DNA of 64,000 nt from Bactericera cockerelli (lineage: Eukaryota > Arthropoda > Insecta > Hemiptera > Triozidae): contig CM044964.1 of assembly GCA_024516035.1 (NCBI GenBank), positions 9,401,075 to 9,465,074 on the forward strand, written 5' to 3'. Made by a program: the position numbers and the translations under genes. The notes beneath the pieces are model-generated. The model ran no database searches and had not been told where the DNA came from. It was given only the letters and a program-made list of their open reading frames with translations. Shown piece by piece: positions 20,490 through 31,442 of the stretch (its first letter is position 1; each line of letters starts with the position of its first letter).

Positions 20490-21530
20490 TAAGAAGTTGT
20501 AAAGTCGGCAATAATATAATTACCTCCATTCTCCCTTTGTTTTTATTTCTAACGGTCTGAATTTCGTAAAACACAACCCTTTTTTTATATGAGTTGCATC
20601 TGTACTTTGCCTTTGGAGCGTGGTAGGTATCCCCTTTTATAAGAAGGCCATTAAATACAAGAGATCTGCACTTTTAAATCTAAACCAAATTTGATCCTTT
20701 ATTATGTCTTAACAACTATGACCTTCTCACAGACCCTCCACAGGAGAAGGCAAAATACTGCTATATACCTATCTATTAGTCATTTGGTTGTGAGTTCGAG
20801 ATTGTTGAATGCTATAATAATTCAGAAAGCAATAGGCAATGTTGGTATGATCAGATCCGTCAGAAAGAGAATAAAATACACTGCCAATTATGGACACAAT
20901 ACTTCCTCGTGAATGGCATTCAAATTTTTCTACTTTTATTATCGCTAGAAGCAGAGATTTTTTTTACTGAATCACTTGTATTTACAAATGTTCTAAGGGT
21001 TGGGTGGAAGAGATTGCCACAGACAATATATAACCCCGCCCTTTAGGTAGGACATTAACTTCATTCTCTTTTTTTTGTTCTTGTATCTTTGCTCAATCTT
21101 TTTGTTTTTCTTTATAATTTCATTGTATTTTACTGTATATATTTTTGTTCTATCTAATTAAACTTACTATAATATAATGTTCTCAACTGATTCTCTTCAA
21201 ATTTATTTATATGGCAAGCGGCCACAACGGAGTCCCAAAAATAGTATGCATATAGCAGTATTTTCGCTACCTCCGTGGAGGGTCTGTGGGAAGTTAATAG
21301 TTGTTAATACATAATAAAGGATCAAATTTGGTTTCGGTTTAAAATTGCAGTTCTCTTGTATTTTATGGCTTCATTACCAAAGGGGCATACGACCTACCTA
21401 CCACGCTCCAAAGGCAAAAGTACAGATGCAACTCATAAATAAAAAAGGTGTGTTTTATTCAAACCGTTAGAAATAAAAAAAGGTTGAATGGAGGAAATCA
21501 TCCTGTACAGTTTGCCGACTTCAGATAGTC
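20490..21530. repeat. Inverted repeat with arms of about 240 bp
   Basis: Left arm 20490-20740 and right arm 21265-21530 are reverse complements: GGATCAAATTTGG, AGATGCAACTCAT, ACCACGCTCCAAAGGCAAA and CAGACCCTCCAC pair. A further direct relative of the outer end lies at 21770-21855. No coding sequence inside. It looks like a foldback or MITE; target duplication not resolved. Confidence 0.7.
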
Positions 21531-21709
21531 AGGATGGGGGTTTTACCCTCCATTTGTTAGGAATTGTACCAGCTACCCACTAGGGCCGGAAAAGTCAGCC
21601 TCACGTGTTCGGAGGGAATAGAAATTTCTGTGCGAAAAGTCTGCTTCAACCGGGAATTGAACTTAGGACTACGGGCAGTAGTCACAACCGTTACGCCATG
21701 GAGGCTGGT
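21528..21709 (-). mobile_element. SINE family D
   Basis: On plus: GGGGGTTTTACCCTCCATTT (central domain), CAGCCTCACGTGTTCGGAGG, CTTCAACCGGGAATTGAACT (B-box), CGCCATGGAGGCTGG. The part around the GGTGAGG motif is shortened. Confidence 0.85.
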
Positions 21710-22032
21710 AAATTTTGGGGATTCCATTACTTTCCTTTCTATATATAGGATAAGGAAAGTAAAAAAGTTATGTTTTAGTTTTATTAAATTCAGACGGTTA
21801 GAAGTAAAATTAAAGGGAGAGAATGGAGGAAATTATCCTGTTCCTCGACTTTACAACTTCTTATTTTATTATACATAGTTAGCTAATAAGTTCCCTCTAT
21901 AATTAGTTTTAAATCTAGTCTTTAGTTCACTGACAATGCCATAACTGGCGAAACGGCCATCTGAAAATAAATAATTAAGTAAAACAAAAAAGCCAAATAT
22001 TTTTTATCTTCAAATTATTTCGACATAATATG

Positions 22033-22190
22033 GACGCACGAATATCTCAGTGATTAAGAACTCGCTTGCCATGCATGCGGAAGGTCCCGGGTTCGAACCC
22101 TCGCGGAAACAATAGAACTAGTATTCAAAATTTGGTTATACTTGTTTGAAGGGGATATTTTCCTGTGCGTTCTTTTTGACCCAACACCTA
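22033..22190 (+). mobile_element. SINE family E
   Basis: GCACGAATATCTCAGTGATT, CTTGCCATGCATGCGGAAGG, CCCGGGTTCGAACCCTCGCG, AAATTTGGTTATACTTG. The tail is replaced by an inverted piece of repeat S. Confidence 0.85.
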
Positions 22191-22740
22191 AAATCTCAGA
22201 AACTACCGAACGAATGTCAACGAAATTTTGTAAACATACATACATGTAGGGGACGTATTGTAGATGGTCCAATTTTAAATCTATTAACTTTGTATGAGCT
22301 TCTTGGTAATAAAAACCGTGCGCCTGACCTCCAACCATATCTCGTGAACAGTTATATCTTGTACCACGAAACGAAGAGATACCGGATGAAATGCTTCTTG
22401 ATTATTTGTGGAAATGTGTGTATGTATGTCCTACCATTAACGTGCGTCAACATTTTTCTGGACCACCCTATAAAATTAGATTAAGTTGAAGAATTAACCT
22501 TCAGTTTTGAGGTTGTAAAATATCGGTTCCTTCCATTAGTACCATATTATTTTCGGTGTTTGCAATTTCCTAGCCTACCGCAAAACCGAAATGTGAAGTT
22601 CACTATCCTTAATTTTATTTGGGGTGTGGATGATGAGATTGACCCCTGTCGTACCCCTGTTTATTCATACTTTCAATATTCATCTTGATCAAAAGACTCC
22701 ACCGATTTGGGTCTTGGAAAATAATCCCAACTCTCCTCCC

Positions 22741-22748
22741 TCCCTCTT

Positions 22749-22808
<60 letters not shown>
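22741..22808. repeat. (TC)n microsatellite
   Basis: Nearly uninterrupted CT repeats just before the first unit of the 0.8-kb satellite. Confidence 0.9.
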
Positions 22809-22810
<2 letters not shown>

Positions 22811-24863
22811 GTTTGAATTCCATAAAAAAAAACTTCCGTACCGCCAACAGGAAAGCCATAAAGGCTCCTTCAAAATGATTGCATAACTTGGATATATGAA
22901 GGGGTTTTTGAAAAACAAAAGTTGATTTCAATAGCTCTCAACTAACGATTAAGCATGGACTAACACAGATTTTTGATGCTTGCATTTTGCAGGTTTTCGA
23001 CCTTGAAAGTTCGAGTAGGCCAAAATAGACATTTTTGATAAGAAATGGACAGAATGAAATAATATGTTGATGTTTTTATGTCAATTTGGGATAACGTTTC
23101 GCAACATCTGCCTAATTTTCGTTTATTTTTTTGAAATCGTATGCATAGTTTTTGATAACCCAGGTTATTCTTAACCCAGTTGTGCGTCAAAAGTGTTTTC
23201 CGTTAAAAAGTAACCCTTTATGTAAAATGACAGAAAATGAACGAGGACAGCTTATCTTACAATCTACTAGATCTATCGATAACACTTTAGTTCATTCAAA
23301 TCGGACGTACGGTTCGAAAGATAAGTTCATTCGATTTCTGAAAAGATCCAAAATCTCTGATCAAGTCAAATCTTAAACAAAACATGTCGACATATAACCT
23401 CTTCTTTAAGGATTTCTTTCAAATTTGAACTGAAGATAGGCAGTGGTGAATAAAGCCTTACCAAGCATTTGGAACCACTTGTTTGCAGACTCAGCGAAAG
23501 TTGAAGGGGTATTTTATCATATTTGACATTTTGCCTTCAATTTTCATCAAGTATGCAATTTTAGGTATTTTAAACTAAATTTTAGCGAGAAGTAGTCAAA
23601 AATATACGTTTTTGGTTCCCAAAAAATTTCCGTACCGCCAACAGGAAAGCCATAAAGGTTCCTTCAAAATGATTGCATAACTTGGATATATGAAGGGGTT
23701 TTTGAAAAACAAAAGTTGATTTCAATAGCTCTCAACTAACGATTAAGCATGGACTAACACAGATTTTTGATGCTTGCATTTTTGCCAGGTTTTCAGACCT
23801 TTGAAAGTTCGAGGTAGGCCAAAATAGACAGTTTTGATAAGAAATGGACAGAATGAAATAATATGTTGATGTTTTTATGCTAATTTGGGATAACGTTTCG
23901 CAACATCTGCCTAATTTCGTTTATTTTTTTGAAATCGTATGCATAGTTTTTGATAACCCAGGTTATTCTTAACCCAGTTGCGCGTCAAAAGTGTTTTCCG
24001 TTAAAAAGTAACCCTTTATGTAAAATGACAGAAAATGAACGAGGACAGCTTATCTTACAATCTACTAGATCTATCGATAACACTTTAGTTCATTCAAATC
24101 GGACGTACGGTTCGAAAGATAAGTTCATTCGATTTCTGAAAAGATCCAAAATCTCTGATCAAGTCAAATCTTAAACAAAACATGTCGACATATAACCTCT
24201 TCTTTAAGGATTTCTTTCAAATTTGAACTGAAGATAGGCAGTGGTGAATAAAGCCTTACCAAGCATTTGGAACCACTTGTTTGCAGACTCAGCGAAAGTT
24301 GAAGGGGTATTTTATCATATTTGACATTTTGCCTTCAATTTTCATCAAGTATGCAATTTTAGGTATTTTAAACTAAATTTTAGCGAGAAGTAGTCAAAAA
24401 TATACGTTTTTGGTTCCCAAAAAATTTCCGTACCGCCAACAGGAAAGCCATAAAGGTTCCTTCAAAATGATTGCATAACTTGGATATATGAAGGGGTTTT
24501 TGAAAAACAAAAGTTGATTTCAATAGCTCTCAACTAACGATTAAGCATGACTAACACAGATTTTGAGCTTGCATTTTTGCCAGGTTTTCAGACCTTGAAA
24601 GTTCGAGGAGGCCAAAATAGACAGTTTTGATAAGAAATGGACAGAATGAAATAATATGTTGATGTTTTTATGCTAATTTGGGATAACGTTTCGCAACATC
24701 TGCCTAATTTCGTTTATTTTTTTGAAATCGTATGCATAGTTTTTGATAACCCAGGTTATTCTTAACCCAGTTGTGCGTCAAAAGTGTTTTCCGTTAAAAA
24801 GTAACCCTTTATGTAAAATGACAGAAAATGAACGAGGACAGCTTATCTTACAATCTACTAGAT

Positions 24864-26153
24864 CAGGGCTGGGCAACCTTTTTGAGCAGCGTGCCATTTT
24901 CAAAATCCAAAATGGCCGGCGTGCCACAGCATTTTTTTTTTTAATGAGTAGGTATTTTAATTGTTACGAGTAGGTACCTATAGTAAGAATGATATAGAAA
25001 AGAATATCATTCATTTTATTTTGTAAGGAATGAAACATGAAATTTATTTATTCAGCAAGAAATAGGTAAATTTTTTAGAAAAAAATGAACATTAAAAGAA
25101 AGAGAACATGTAAAAACATTTAATTTTTGGATATCTCAGAACAATGCTGACGTTAAAGAAAGTGGTTGTAAAACACTCATCTTCTTATTAAAAAAAAAAA
25201 AATGAAGCCAATATGAATGATTTATTAATGTGATTTTTGATGTTGTACTTTCTTAACAAGGTCTTCTAAGTTGGGATTAATTTGCGACGTCGCAAGCAAA
25301 ATCAACCTTCTCAAGTGGTCGTCAGTTAGTGATGAGCGGTATTTATTTTTTATTATTTTCATTATAGAAAAGGCTTGCTCACATACGTAAGTTGAGCCAA
25401 ACCTACATGTGTATTGGAGTGCTAACTCGTAGAGATGGGGGAAGTCTGTTTTGGAAACGAATTTCCAAAAGTCAATGTAATTGGGATTGTTTGGGTTTGC
25501 AGTCACATCTGTATATTTATTCTTGTGTCCGGTGTTATTTTGAATTTCTATTATTTCCAACTGAATATTAGGTGAATATGTTTCAATATCCTCAATCGGA
25601 ATAGCGAAAGGATTCGTGAATATTTCAAGATTTTTGGTATCATTTTCCAGATCATCAAACCGCTCTTGGAATGAATTTTGCAAGGTGACTATTAGATCAC
25701 TAAACTTTTTGAAGTTTGGCACAGTGTCAGAAGATTCAACAAGCTCTTGCATTCGAGTGAAATGAATCAACTTGTTTTGATTCAAATGGCGTTCAAAAAG
25801 CTGCAGTTTTTTCATAAAACCTTTCACTGATCCGTAGTAAAATACTCAAAACAAAAATATTGCACATACCTGATCTTCCTCTACAACCGAACTAACCGAA
25901 GTATACTTTCAGTAGGTACGTGCCACGCGCACCTCTTATTACTATCCCAATGCATTAATACGTCATCATATTTGTAAAGCACCGTCATTGTACTATCCTA
26001 TTTTTTTTGTTTTGTTTTTTTCGATTTTTATCTTAAAAAAAAAAAAAAAAAATATGTACATTTTATGCATTGAGCCGATATTTCTTGCCGTGCCACTCGA
26101 AATGGTCCGGCGTGCCACAAAGTGGCACGCGTGCCACGGGTTGCCCAGCCCTG
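24864..26153 (-). mobile_element. hAT element, internally deleted, in the satellite
   Basis: Terminal repeats CAGGGCTGGGCAACC and GGTTGCCCAGCCCTG are perfect over 15 bp. The 8-bp target duplication TACTAGAT lies at 24856-24863 and 26154-26161; the uninterrupted satellite units carry this sequence once. At 1290 bp it is far shorter than an autonomous hAT and keeps only the 3' part of a transposase. A-runs lie at 25190-25202 and 26035-26052. Confidence 0.96.
25225..25827 (-). pseudogene. hAT transposase, C-terminal remnant
   Basis: An open frame of 200 codons. The last 60 or so residues (YVCEQAFSIMKIIKNKYRSS, then LTDDHLRRLILLATSQINPN) fit the hAT C-terminal dimerisation region, where a CE-x-AFS motif and an N-K-R-L-R-DEHL-like stretch are usual. 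I infer kinship with the hAT genes often annotated as ZBED- or GTF2IRD2-like. The BED zinc finger, the DDE catalytic aspartates and most of the RNase H-like fold are missing, as an intact transposase has about 600 residues. It therefore cannot catalyse transposition; the element must be moved, if at all, by a complete relative. Confidence 0.88.
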
Positions 26154-27039
26154 TACTAGATCTATCGATAACACTTTAGTTCATTCAAATCGGACGTACG
26201 GTTCGAAAGATAAGTTCATTCGATTTCTGAAAAGATCCAAAATCTCAGATCAAGCCAAATCTTAAACAAAACATGTCGACATATAACCTCTTCTTTAAGG
26301 ATTTCTTTCAAATTTGAACTGAAGATAGGCAGTGGTGAATAAAGCCTTATCAAGCATTTGGAACCACTTGTTTGCAGACTCAGCGAAAGTTGAAGGGGTA
26401 TTTTATCATATTTGACATTTTGCCTTCAATTTTCATCAAGTATGCAATTTTAGGTATTTTAAACTAAATTTTAGCGAGAAGTAGTCAAAAATATACGTTT
26501 TTGGTTCCCAAAAAATTTCCGTACCGCCAACAGGAAAGCCATAAAGGCTCCTTCAAAATGATTGCATAACTTGGATATATGAAGGGGTTTTTGAAAAACA
26601 AAAGTTGATTTCAATAGCTCTCAACTAACGATTAAGCATGGACTAACACAGATTTTTGATGCTTGCATTTTTGCCAGGTTTTCAGACCTTTGAAAGTTCG
26701 AGGTAGGCCAAAATAGACAGTTTTGATAAGAAATGGACAGAATGAAATAATATGTTGATGTTTTTATGCTAATTTGGGATAACGTTTCGCAACATCTGCC
26801 TAATTTCGTTTATTTTTTTGAAATCGTATGCATAGTTTTTGATAACCCAGGTTATTCTTAACCCAGTTGTGCGTCAAAAGTGTTTTCCGTTAAAAAGTAA
26901 CCCTTTATGTAAAATGACAGAAAATGAACGAGTACAGCTTATCTTACAATCTACTAGATCTATCGATAACACTTTAGTTCATTCAAATCGGACGTACGGT
27001 TCGAAAGATAAGTTCATTCGATTTCTGAAAAGATCCAAA

Positions 27040-27212
27040 ATGGGTGACCATTCAAATTCTAATTCTCGTGACGCTGGCTTTTCCCGGCCCCACTCAGGCT
27101 GGGTGAGGTCAATGTGAGTAGCAGGTTTGTGAGTTTCCTGCGAATGGAGGGTAAAACCCCCGTCGTGATATGACCATGGCAGTTGAAAGCGACGTTAAAA
27201 CCCCACTTAAAA
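27040..27212 (+). mobile_element. 5S-SINE, 5'-truncated, in the last satellite unit
   Basis: Starts inside the 5S head at TGGGTGACCATTCAAATTC, continues with CTCGTGACGCTGGCTTTTCC, the full central domain and an A-tail. About 25 bp of satellite at the target (after GATCCAAAA) are missing, so insertion came with a small deletion. Confidence 0.9.
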
Positions 27213-27449
27213 AAAAAACATGTCGACATATAACCTCTTCTTTAAGGATTTTTTTCAAATTTGAACTGAAGATAGGCAGTGGTGAATAAAGCCTTACCAA
27301 GCATTTGGAACCACTTGTTTGCAGACTCAGCGAAAGTTGAAGGGTATTTTATCATATTTGACATTTCGCCTTCAATTTTCATCAAGTATGCAATTTTTGG
27401 TATTTTAAACTAAATTTTTTCTACGTACATTTTCAAATTTCATTTTTCT

Positions 27450-28055
27450 CAGTGTAAAAATAGTATTTAGTAGTACACCCGTCAAAAGTAAAAATAGTAT
27501 TTAGCTGTACAATACACCCGTCAAAAGTAAAAATAGTATTTAGTAGTACAATACACCCGTCAAAAGTAAAAATAGTATTTAGCTGTACAATACACCCGTC
27601 AAAAGTAAAAATAGTATTTAGCTGTACAATACACCCGTCAAAAGTTAAAATAGTATTTAGTAGTACAATACACCCGTCAAAAGTAAAAATAGTATTTAGC
27701 TGTACAATACACCCGTCAAAAGTAAAAATAGTATTTAGTAGTACAATACACCCGTCAAAAGTAAAAATAGTATTTAGCTGTACAATACACCCGTCAAAAG
27801 TAAAAATAGTATTTAGTAGTACAATACACCAGTCAAAAGTAAATATAGTATTTAGTAGTATAATACACCCGTCAAAAGTAAAAATAGTATTTAGTAGTAG
27901 AATACAACCGTCAAAAGTAAAAATAGTATTTAGTAGTACAATACACCCGTCAAATGTAAAAATAGTATTTAGCTGTACAATGTACCCGTCAAAAATAAAA
28001 ATAGTATTCAGTAGTAGGTATAATACACCCGTTAAAAGTAAAAATAGTAACTATG
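27450..28055 (+). repeat. 39-bp minisatellite, about 16 copies
   Basis: Consensus CGTCAAAAGTAAAAATAGTA followed by TTTAG(CTG or TAG)TACAATACACC. The two variants (CTGTACAA and TAGTACAA) alternate through much of the left half, suggesting amplification of a 78-bp dimer. The right end is degenerate. Confidence 0.93.
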
Positions 28056-28350
28056 TACGAGTACTTGGTACCGCACTTGGGCATAATATTATAATACGGT
28101 AGTCACTTTGAACTTGCAGCAAAAGAATCATACACGTGAAAAAAGATTTATCATTCGTCTGGCAGGTTTCAATTTTTTCAAACTAAATAAATGTGGATAA
28201 TGTGGATATGTGGAATCGCTCCTCTATTCTACATACCTAGGTATTCCGCTTAGGCTGTGTTTCATACAAACAAATTTCTCTTCCATTCATTCCACTTTTC
28301 AGGTAAAAGAGGTAGCTAAATTAAATTAAGAACAATCAATGCAAAAATTC
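28056..28350. other. Unassigned sequence
   Basis: No gene or repeat recognised between the minisatellite and the SINE E. Confidence 0.3.
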
Positions 28351-28601
28351 AAGCTCACGATTAGCTCAGTGGCTAAGCAGTTGTGCAAAAGGTCCCCGGG
28401 TTCGATCGCCGGAGCCGACAAAAAATTGTATTCTAAATTTGGTTATAGTTGTTTGTAAGGGATACCATCCGGTGCTCTCGTGATGACCCAGCACCTAAAT
28501 GGGTAGTAATGAGTCACTTCTCGCCCATCAACACAAACCCCAAGGGTTATAGTAGCTCCTGTTTCATGGCTAAGAAATAAAAAAAGTCCTTGAAACAATC
28601 A

Positions 28602-28631
<30 letters not shown>
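28351..28631 (+). mobile_element. SINE family E
   Basis: AAGCTCACGATTAGCTCAGT, GTCCCCGGGTTCGATCGCC, AAATTTGGTTATAGTTG, CACTTCTCGCCCATCA, ending at a T-run (28604-28631). The part around the anticodon is deleted. Confidence 0.87.
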
Positions 28632-28635
<4 letters not shown>

Positions 28636-28978
28636 AACAAAATCAAAATTTATGATCACGGATCGTTCCACTTGTAGATACACTCGCTGAGGGTATAATT
28701 ATGTTCCACTTGTAGAGGTTATGGTAAAGCCTTATTCCTCAAATCCTCATCCTTACGAGAATTCTTTTTGAATTTCCAGCTGCAGAGGTAAACTAAGTAG
28801 ATTTACTGGAAATTTTCCAATACACATATAAATGTAAATTATATTAACGGATTAAACAGATACAAAATTACACTTAAAGAGTATCTTGGACTTCCAGAAG
28901 TCGGGACGAGCAGTTGAAACAAAAAAAAAAATTAACGAAATTTCAACAAAAAAAACCGTAGCTTCGATACTGATTTTT
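28632..28978. other. Unassigned AT-rich sequence
   Basis: No gene. It lies just inside the right-hand TTAGCCGAAC cluster. Confidence 0.3.
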
Positions 28979-29305
28979 GGTTCGGCTAATTATTGCTGCG
29001 TAAGAATATACGTAAAAGAAAAATCAATATTTAGACGAACATCAATTTTATTGGGGTTTTTGTAAAATGAGAAAGACTATCCAATATTTATTTTTCAAAT
29101 TATTAATACAATTTCTTCAACTCATTCTCTATGCGCCAATACCACTCAGAAAACTTAAAAAGTTATATTTTCAATGAAAATGGAGAAAAGAATTAGCCGA
29201 ACCTCTAATGGTTCGGCTAAGTATTGGATATTTGTGTAAAGTTCGGCTAAGTATTAATTTTTCTTTTACGCGTTCGGCTAATTATTAAGCCGTAAACACA
29301 CACAA

Positions 29306-30164
29306 ACACACACACTAGGTTTTGTACACGATTTACGAAGATATCTCTCTCTATCTCTTACTAGGTGTGGTACCTATAATAGGGAAGATACATCTCCTTC
29401 TCTCTCTCTCCCTCTCATCTTGTTGCCAATCTCCATGATATCAGAGCTGTACATGCATCAGGTGATTAAGTCCATTGTGAGTCTGGTTGAGAAAATTTTT
29501 GCCCGTGACTTCTTTTGAGATTATTTTATGTGGTACGGCAATACCTCATTGTGTAGAGTAGGATTAGGAAAAATAAATATAGGGCCATGCCTCAGATTGT
29601 CACTCGGCTACAGTCAAATAGTCAAGACAACGCGATGGTTTGGTAATCCGGTGGTTGCATATTCGATTTTGACCACAAAATATCATGTCTTGTCTTGACC
29701 TTTTATGCAGCTTATGCAGGAAACAAGGGACTCATTTAGGATGGTATGCAGAGTCCTCACCGTAGGGATGCCTGGGTCATTTGTCCCTTCAGCTGATTTT
29801 GTTATCGAGAGACGTTTGGTTCAAGCTCCCGTGCGCATGCGCATTCAGATGTCTCTTGAAAGAAGAGATTGTCAAGATCGAAGTATTCCCTATAGCAAGC
29901 TGGGGACCCCCCTATAGTGAACCCTATAGGGATAAAAAAGAACGTCTCTGCATACCAGCCTCAGTCTTAAAAGTTGTACTTTTTATTGTAATTCCTGATT
30001 TTCAGAATGTGGTCATATTTCAGTCTGAGTATAATCGGAGAAGTGAGAAGTTCCTGAGTGGGTAAGAAGATTAACTCAAATTATCTTTACCAAATATTTG
30101 CCGTACTTGCATGGAAATCGAACCACCGGTCTGCAGGTTACGAGTCCGCGGGCCTTATGCGTAC
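29306..30164 (+). repeat. Duplicated block, no gene (copy 2: 41157-41970)
   Basis: Contains a TACGGCAATACCTCATTGTG ... AGGGCCATGCCTC stretch, also found in another form at 55440-55495, and a tRNA-like stretch on minus at 30085-30155 (GGAAATCGAACCACCGGTCT read on plus). Short open frames at 29705-30065 recur in copy 2 with changes and look non-coding. Copy 2 lacks about 45 bp near 29621. Confidence 0.5.
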
Positions 30165-30399
30165 TAATAATAATAAAAACACTCTTTAGTGGGAGGTAAC
30201 CACCAGGATAGGTTAATGCTTCAATCATTTTCTACCACCTAACCCTCAGTGTCTTATTAACATCTACCTATGTGGTCATTAGTCATATTACACAAATAAT
30301 GAGAAAAAAATCTTGCATTGGGCGGGATTCGAACCAACGAATCCCTACGCTACCTGGATTACTATAGACTAGCGCGTTAACCACTTGACCACCAATGCA
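30165..30399 (-). mobile_element. SINE family A (copy 1, uninterrupted)
   Basis: On plus: ACTCTTTAGTGGGAGGTAAC, GGGCGGGATTCGAACCAACG, AACCACTTGACCACCAATGC. In copy 2 the same SINE is split by nested insertions (41970-42713). Confidence 0.9.
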
Positions 30400-30949
30400 T
30401 ATGCTGCTGAGGCCGCGTTTAATCTGTATGCAGATAAAGGTGCATCACAATTGCACAATCCAGTGCATCATTGTGCAATCCCTAAACATACATAGTCTAC
30501 ATAGCTATATCTACATACATAGCTACATACATTATTAAATTAAAATTAAGAATAGGATAAAAGCGTACATAATTATTCCACCTCTCACATATCCCTCTGA
30601 TACTACACGTTTCAAATCTTGAGTCAAGTCCAAGAAATCTCACACAAGCATCGGATGAGGGGTTATTCAACCCCGTTAGGACTCAGGGCTGACGCTAGGA
30701 CCTTATAAGGATAACCGTCACGGGTGTGGTTCATGTGGGTAGCCGACCCAACCCAGGCTGGGTGAGGTTGAGTCCAAGAAATCTCACACAAGCATCAGAT
30801 GAGGTGTTATTTTCCCAAGGATCTTGATGTAAGGATAACTTAAGCGGGATTCTGGTTTGATTACGGCGTCAGTAGTATCAGTACCATATCACAAATAATA
30901 AGTAATAATTAACACAAAATAATAACACTAATAAAACTGTAAAGCCAGC
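30400..30949. other. Unassigned sequence (also at 42714-43260)
   Basis: A direct repeat is visible: GTCCAAGAAATCTCACACAA at 30628 and again at 30772, with CCCAACCCAGGCTGGGTGAG at 30748 resembling the SINE central domain. No gene. Confidence 0.4.
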
Positions 30950-31047
30950 CTCTGTGGTGTAATCCAGAGATCCTGAGTTCGATTACAGGATAGACAGAAT
31001 ATCCTAACGATATTTTATTATCTCTCTCTCTCTCTATCTCTCTCTCA

Positions 31048-31084
<37 letters not shown>

Positions 31085-31085
31085 A
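30950..31085 (+). mobile_element. SINE family D head fragment and (TC)n
   Basis: AAAGCCAGCCTCTGTGGTGT, AATCCAGAGATCCTGAGTTC and GATTACAGG are a shortened D head; a (TC)n tract follows at 31019-31085. The copy-2 equivalent is 43262-43390. Confidence 0.65.
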
Positions 31086-31442
31086 TCTCGAACACGTAAG
31101 GATTGAATTCCCGGCGCTATCCAGGCTAAGTGAGGTCCAAACATTTCTACCTTAGTCACACTCAAGAGTGTCAGATTTTTTTATATCTATGAAACCGGTC
31201 CTGACTCTAGGGTAGAAACTAGAAATAGTTTACTATACAAATGACCCTGAACTAACAGGGGTAAAATCACTTGCCGTGGGTCCATGACTGGGTTGACCCA
31301 CTTCGTAGATCATTAACTGTTAGGGACCCCTCTGATGTAACGGACGGACTAACGGTACTGAGGTGTGAGCCACCCTTTCTTCCCTTGAACGCAAAAGAAC
31401 TTGCTCTGTGGGAAACGCCAAGAGATACAAAATAATAATATA

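Larger units (their letters stand above)
22834..27420 (+). repeat. Tandem satellite, about 798-bp unit x 4
   Basis: TTCCGTACCGCCAACAGGAA recurs at 22834, 23638, 24426 and 26517. The last interval equals one unit once the hAT insertion (1290 bp plus 8-bp duplication) is removed. Each unit holds an open frame of 74 codons in the same place (23152, 23950, 24743, 26839) with conserved translation, which follows from high DNA identity and is not evidence of a gene. The last unit is cut by a 5S-SINE and fades into a 39-bp minisatellite. Confidence 0.93.
17681..29290. mobile_element. 11.6-kb insertion with inverted TTAGCCGAAC clusters
   Basis: Absent from copy 2, where the AC microsatellite runs straight through. 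The left end holds TACTTAGCCGAAC-type motifs at 17694, 17722, 17925, 17953 and 17984; the right end holds them in opposite orientation (GTTCGGCTAA) at 28979, 29211, 29241 and 29272, plus one direct copy at 29192. CGCAGCAATACTTAG (left) has a counterpart CTAATTATTGCTGCG (right). No replication, integrase or transposase gene is visible inside apart from the nested hAT piece. It could be one very large non-coding element, or two related elements flanking other insertions. The target duplication cannot be read because the site is AC repeat. Confidence 0.6.

Noticed and set aside
23152..24973. Repeated 74-codon open frames as a gene family
   Set aside because: They are the same stretch of tandem satellite units; conservation follows from DNA identity, and there is no recognised domain.
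27450..28055. CRISPR array
   Set aside because: The 39-bp units are contiguous repeats without unique spacers, and the genome is eukaryotic.
17681..29290. Polinton/Maverick element
   Set aside because: No polymerase B, integrase, ATPase or capsid frame is present, and the ends are motif clusters, not clean long TIRs.
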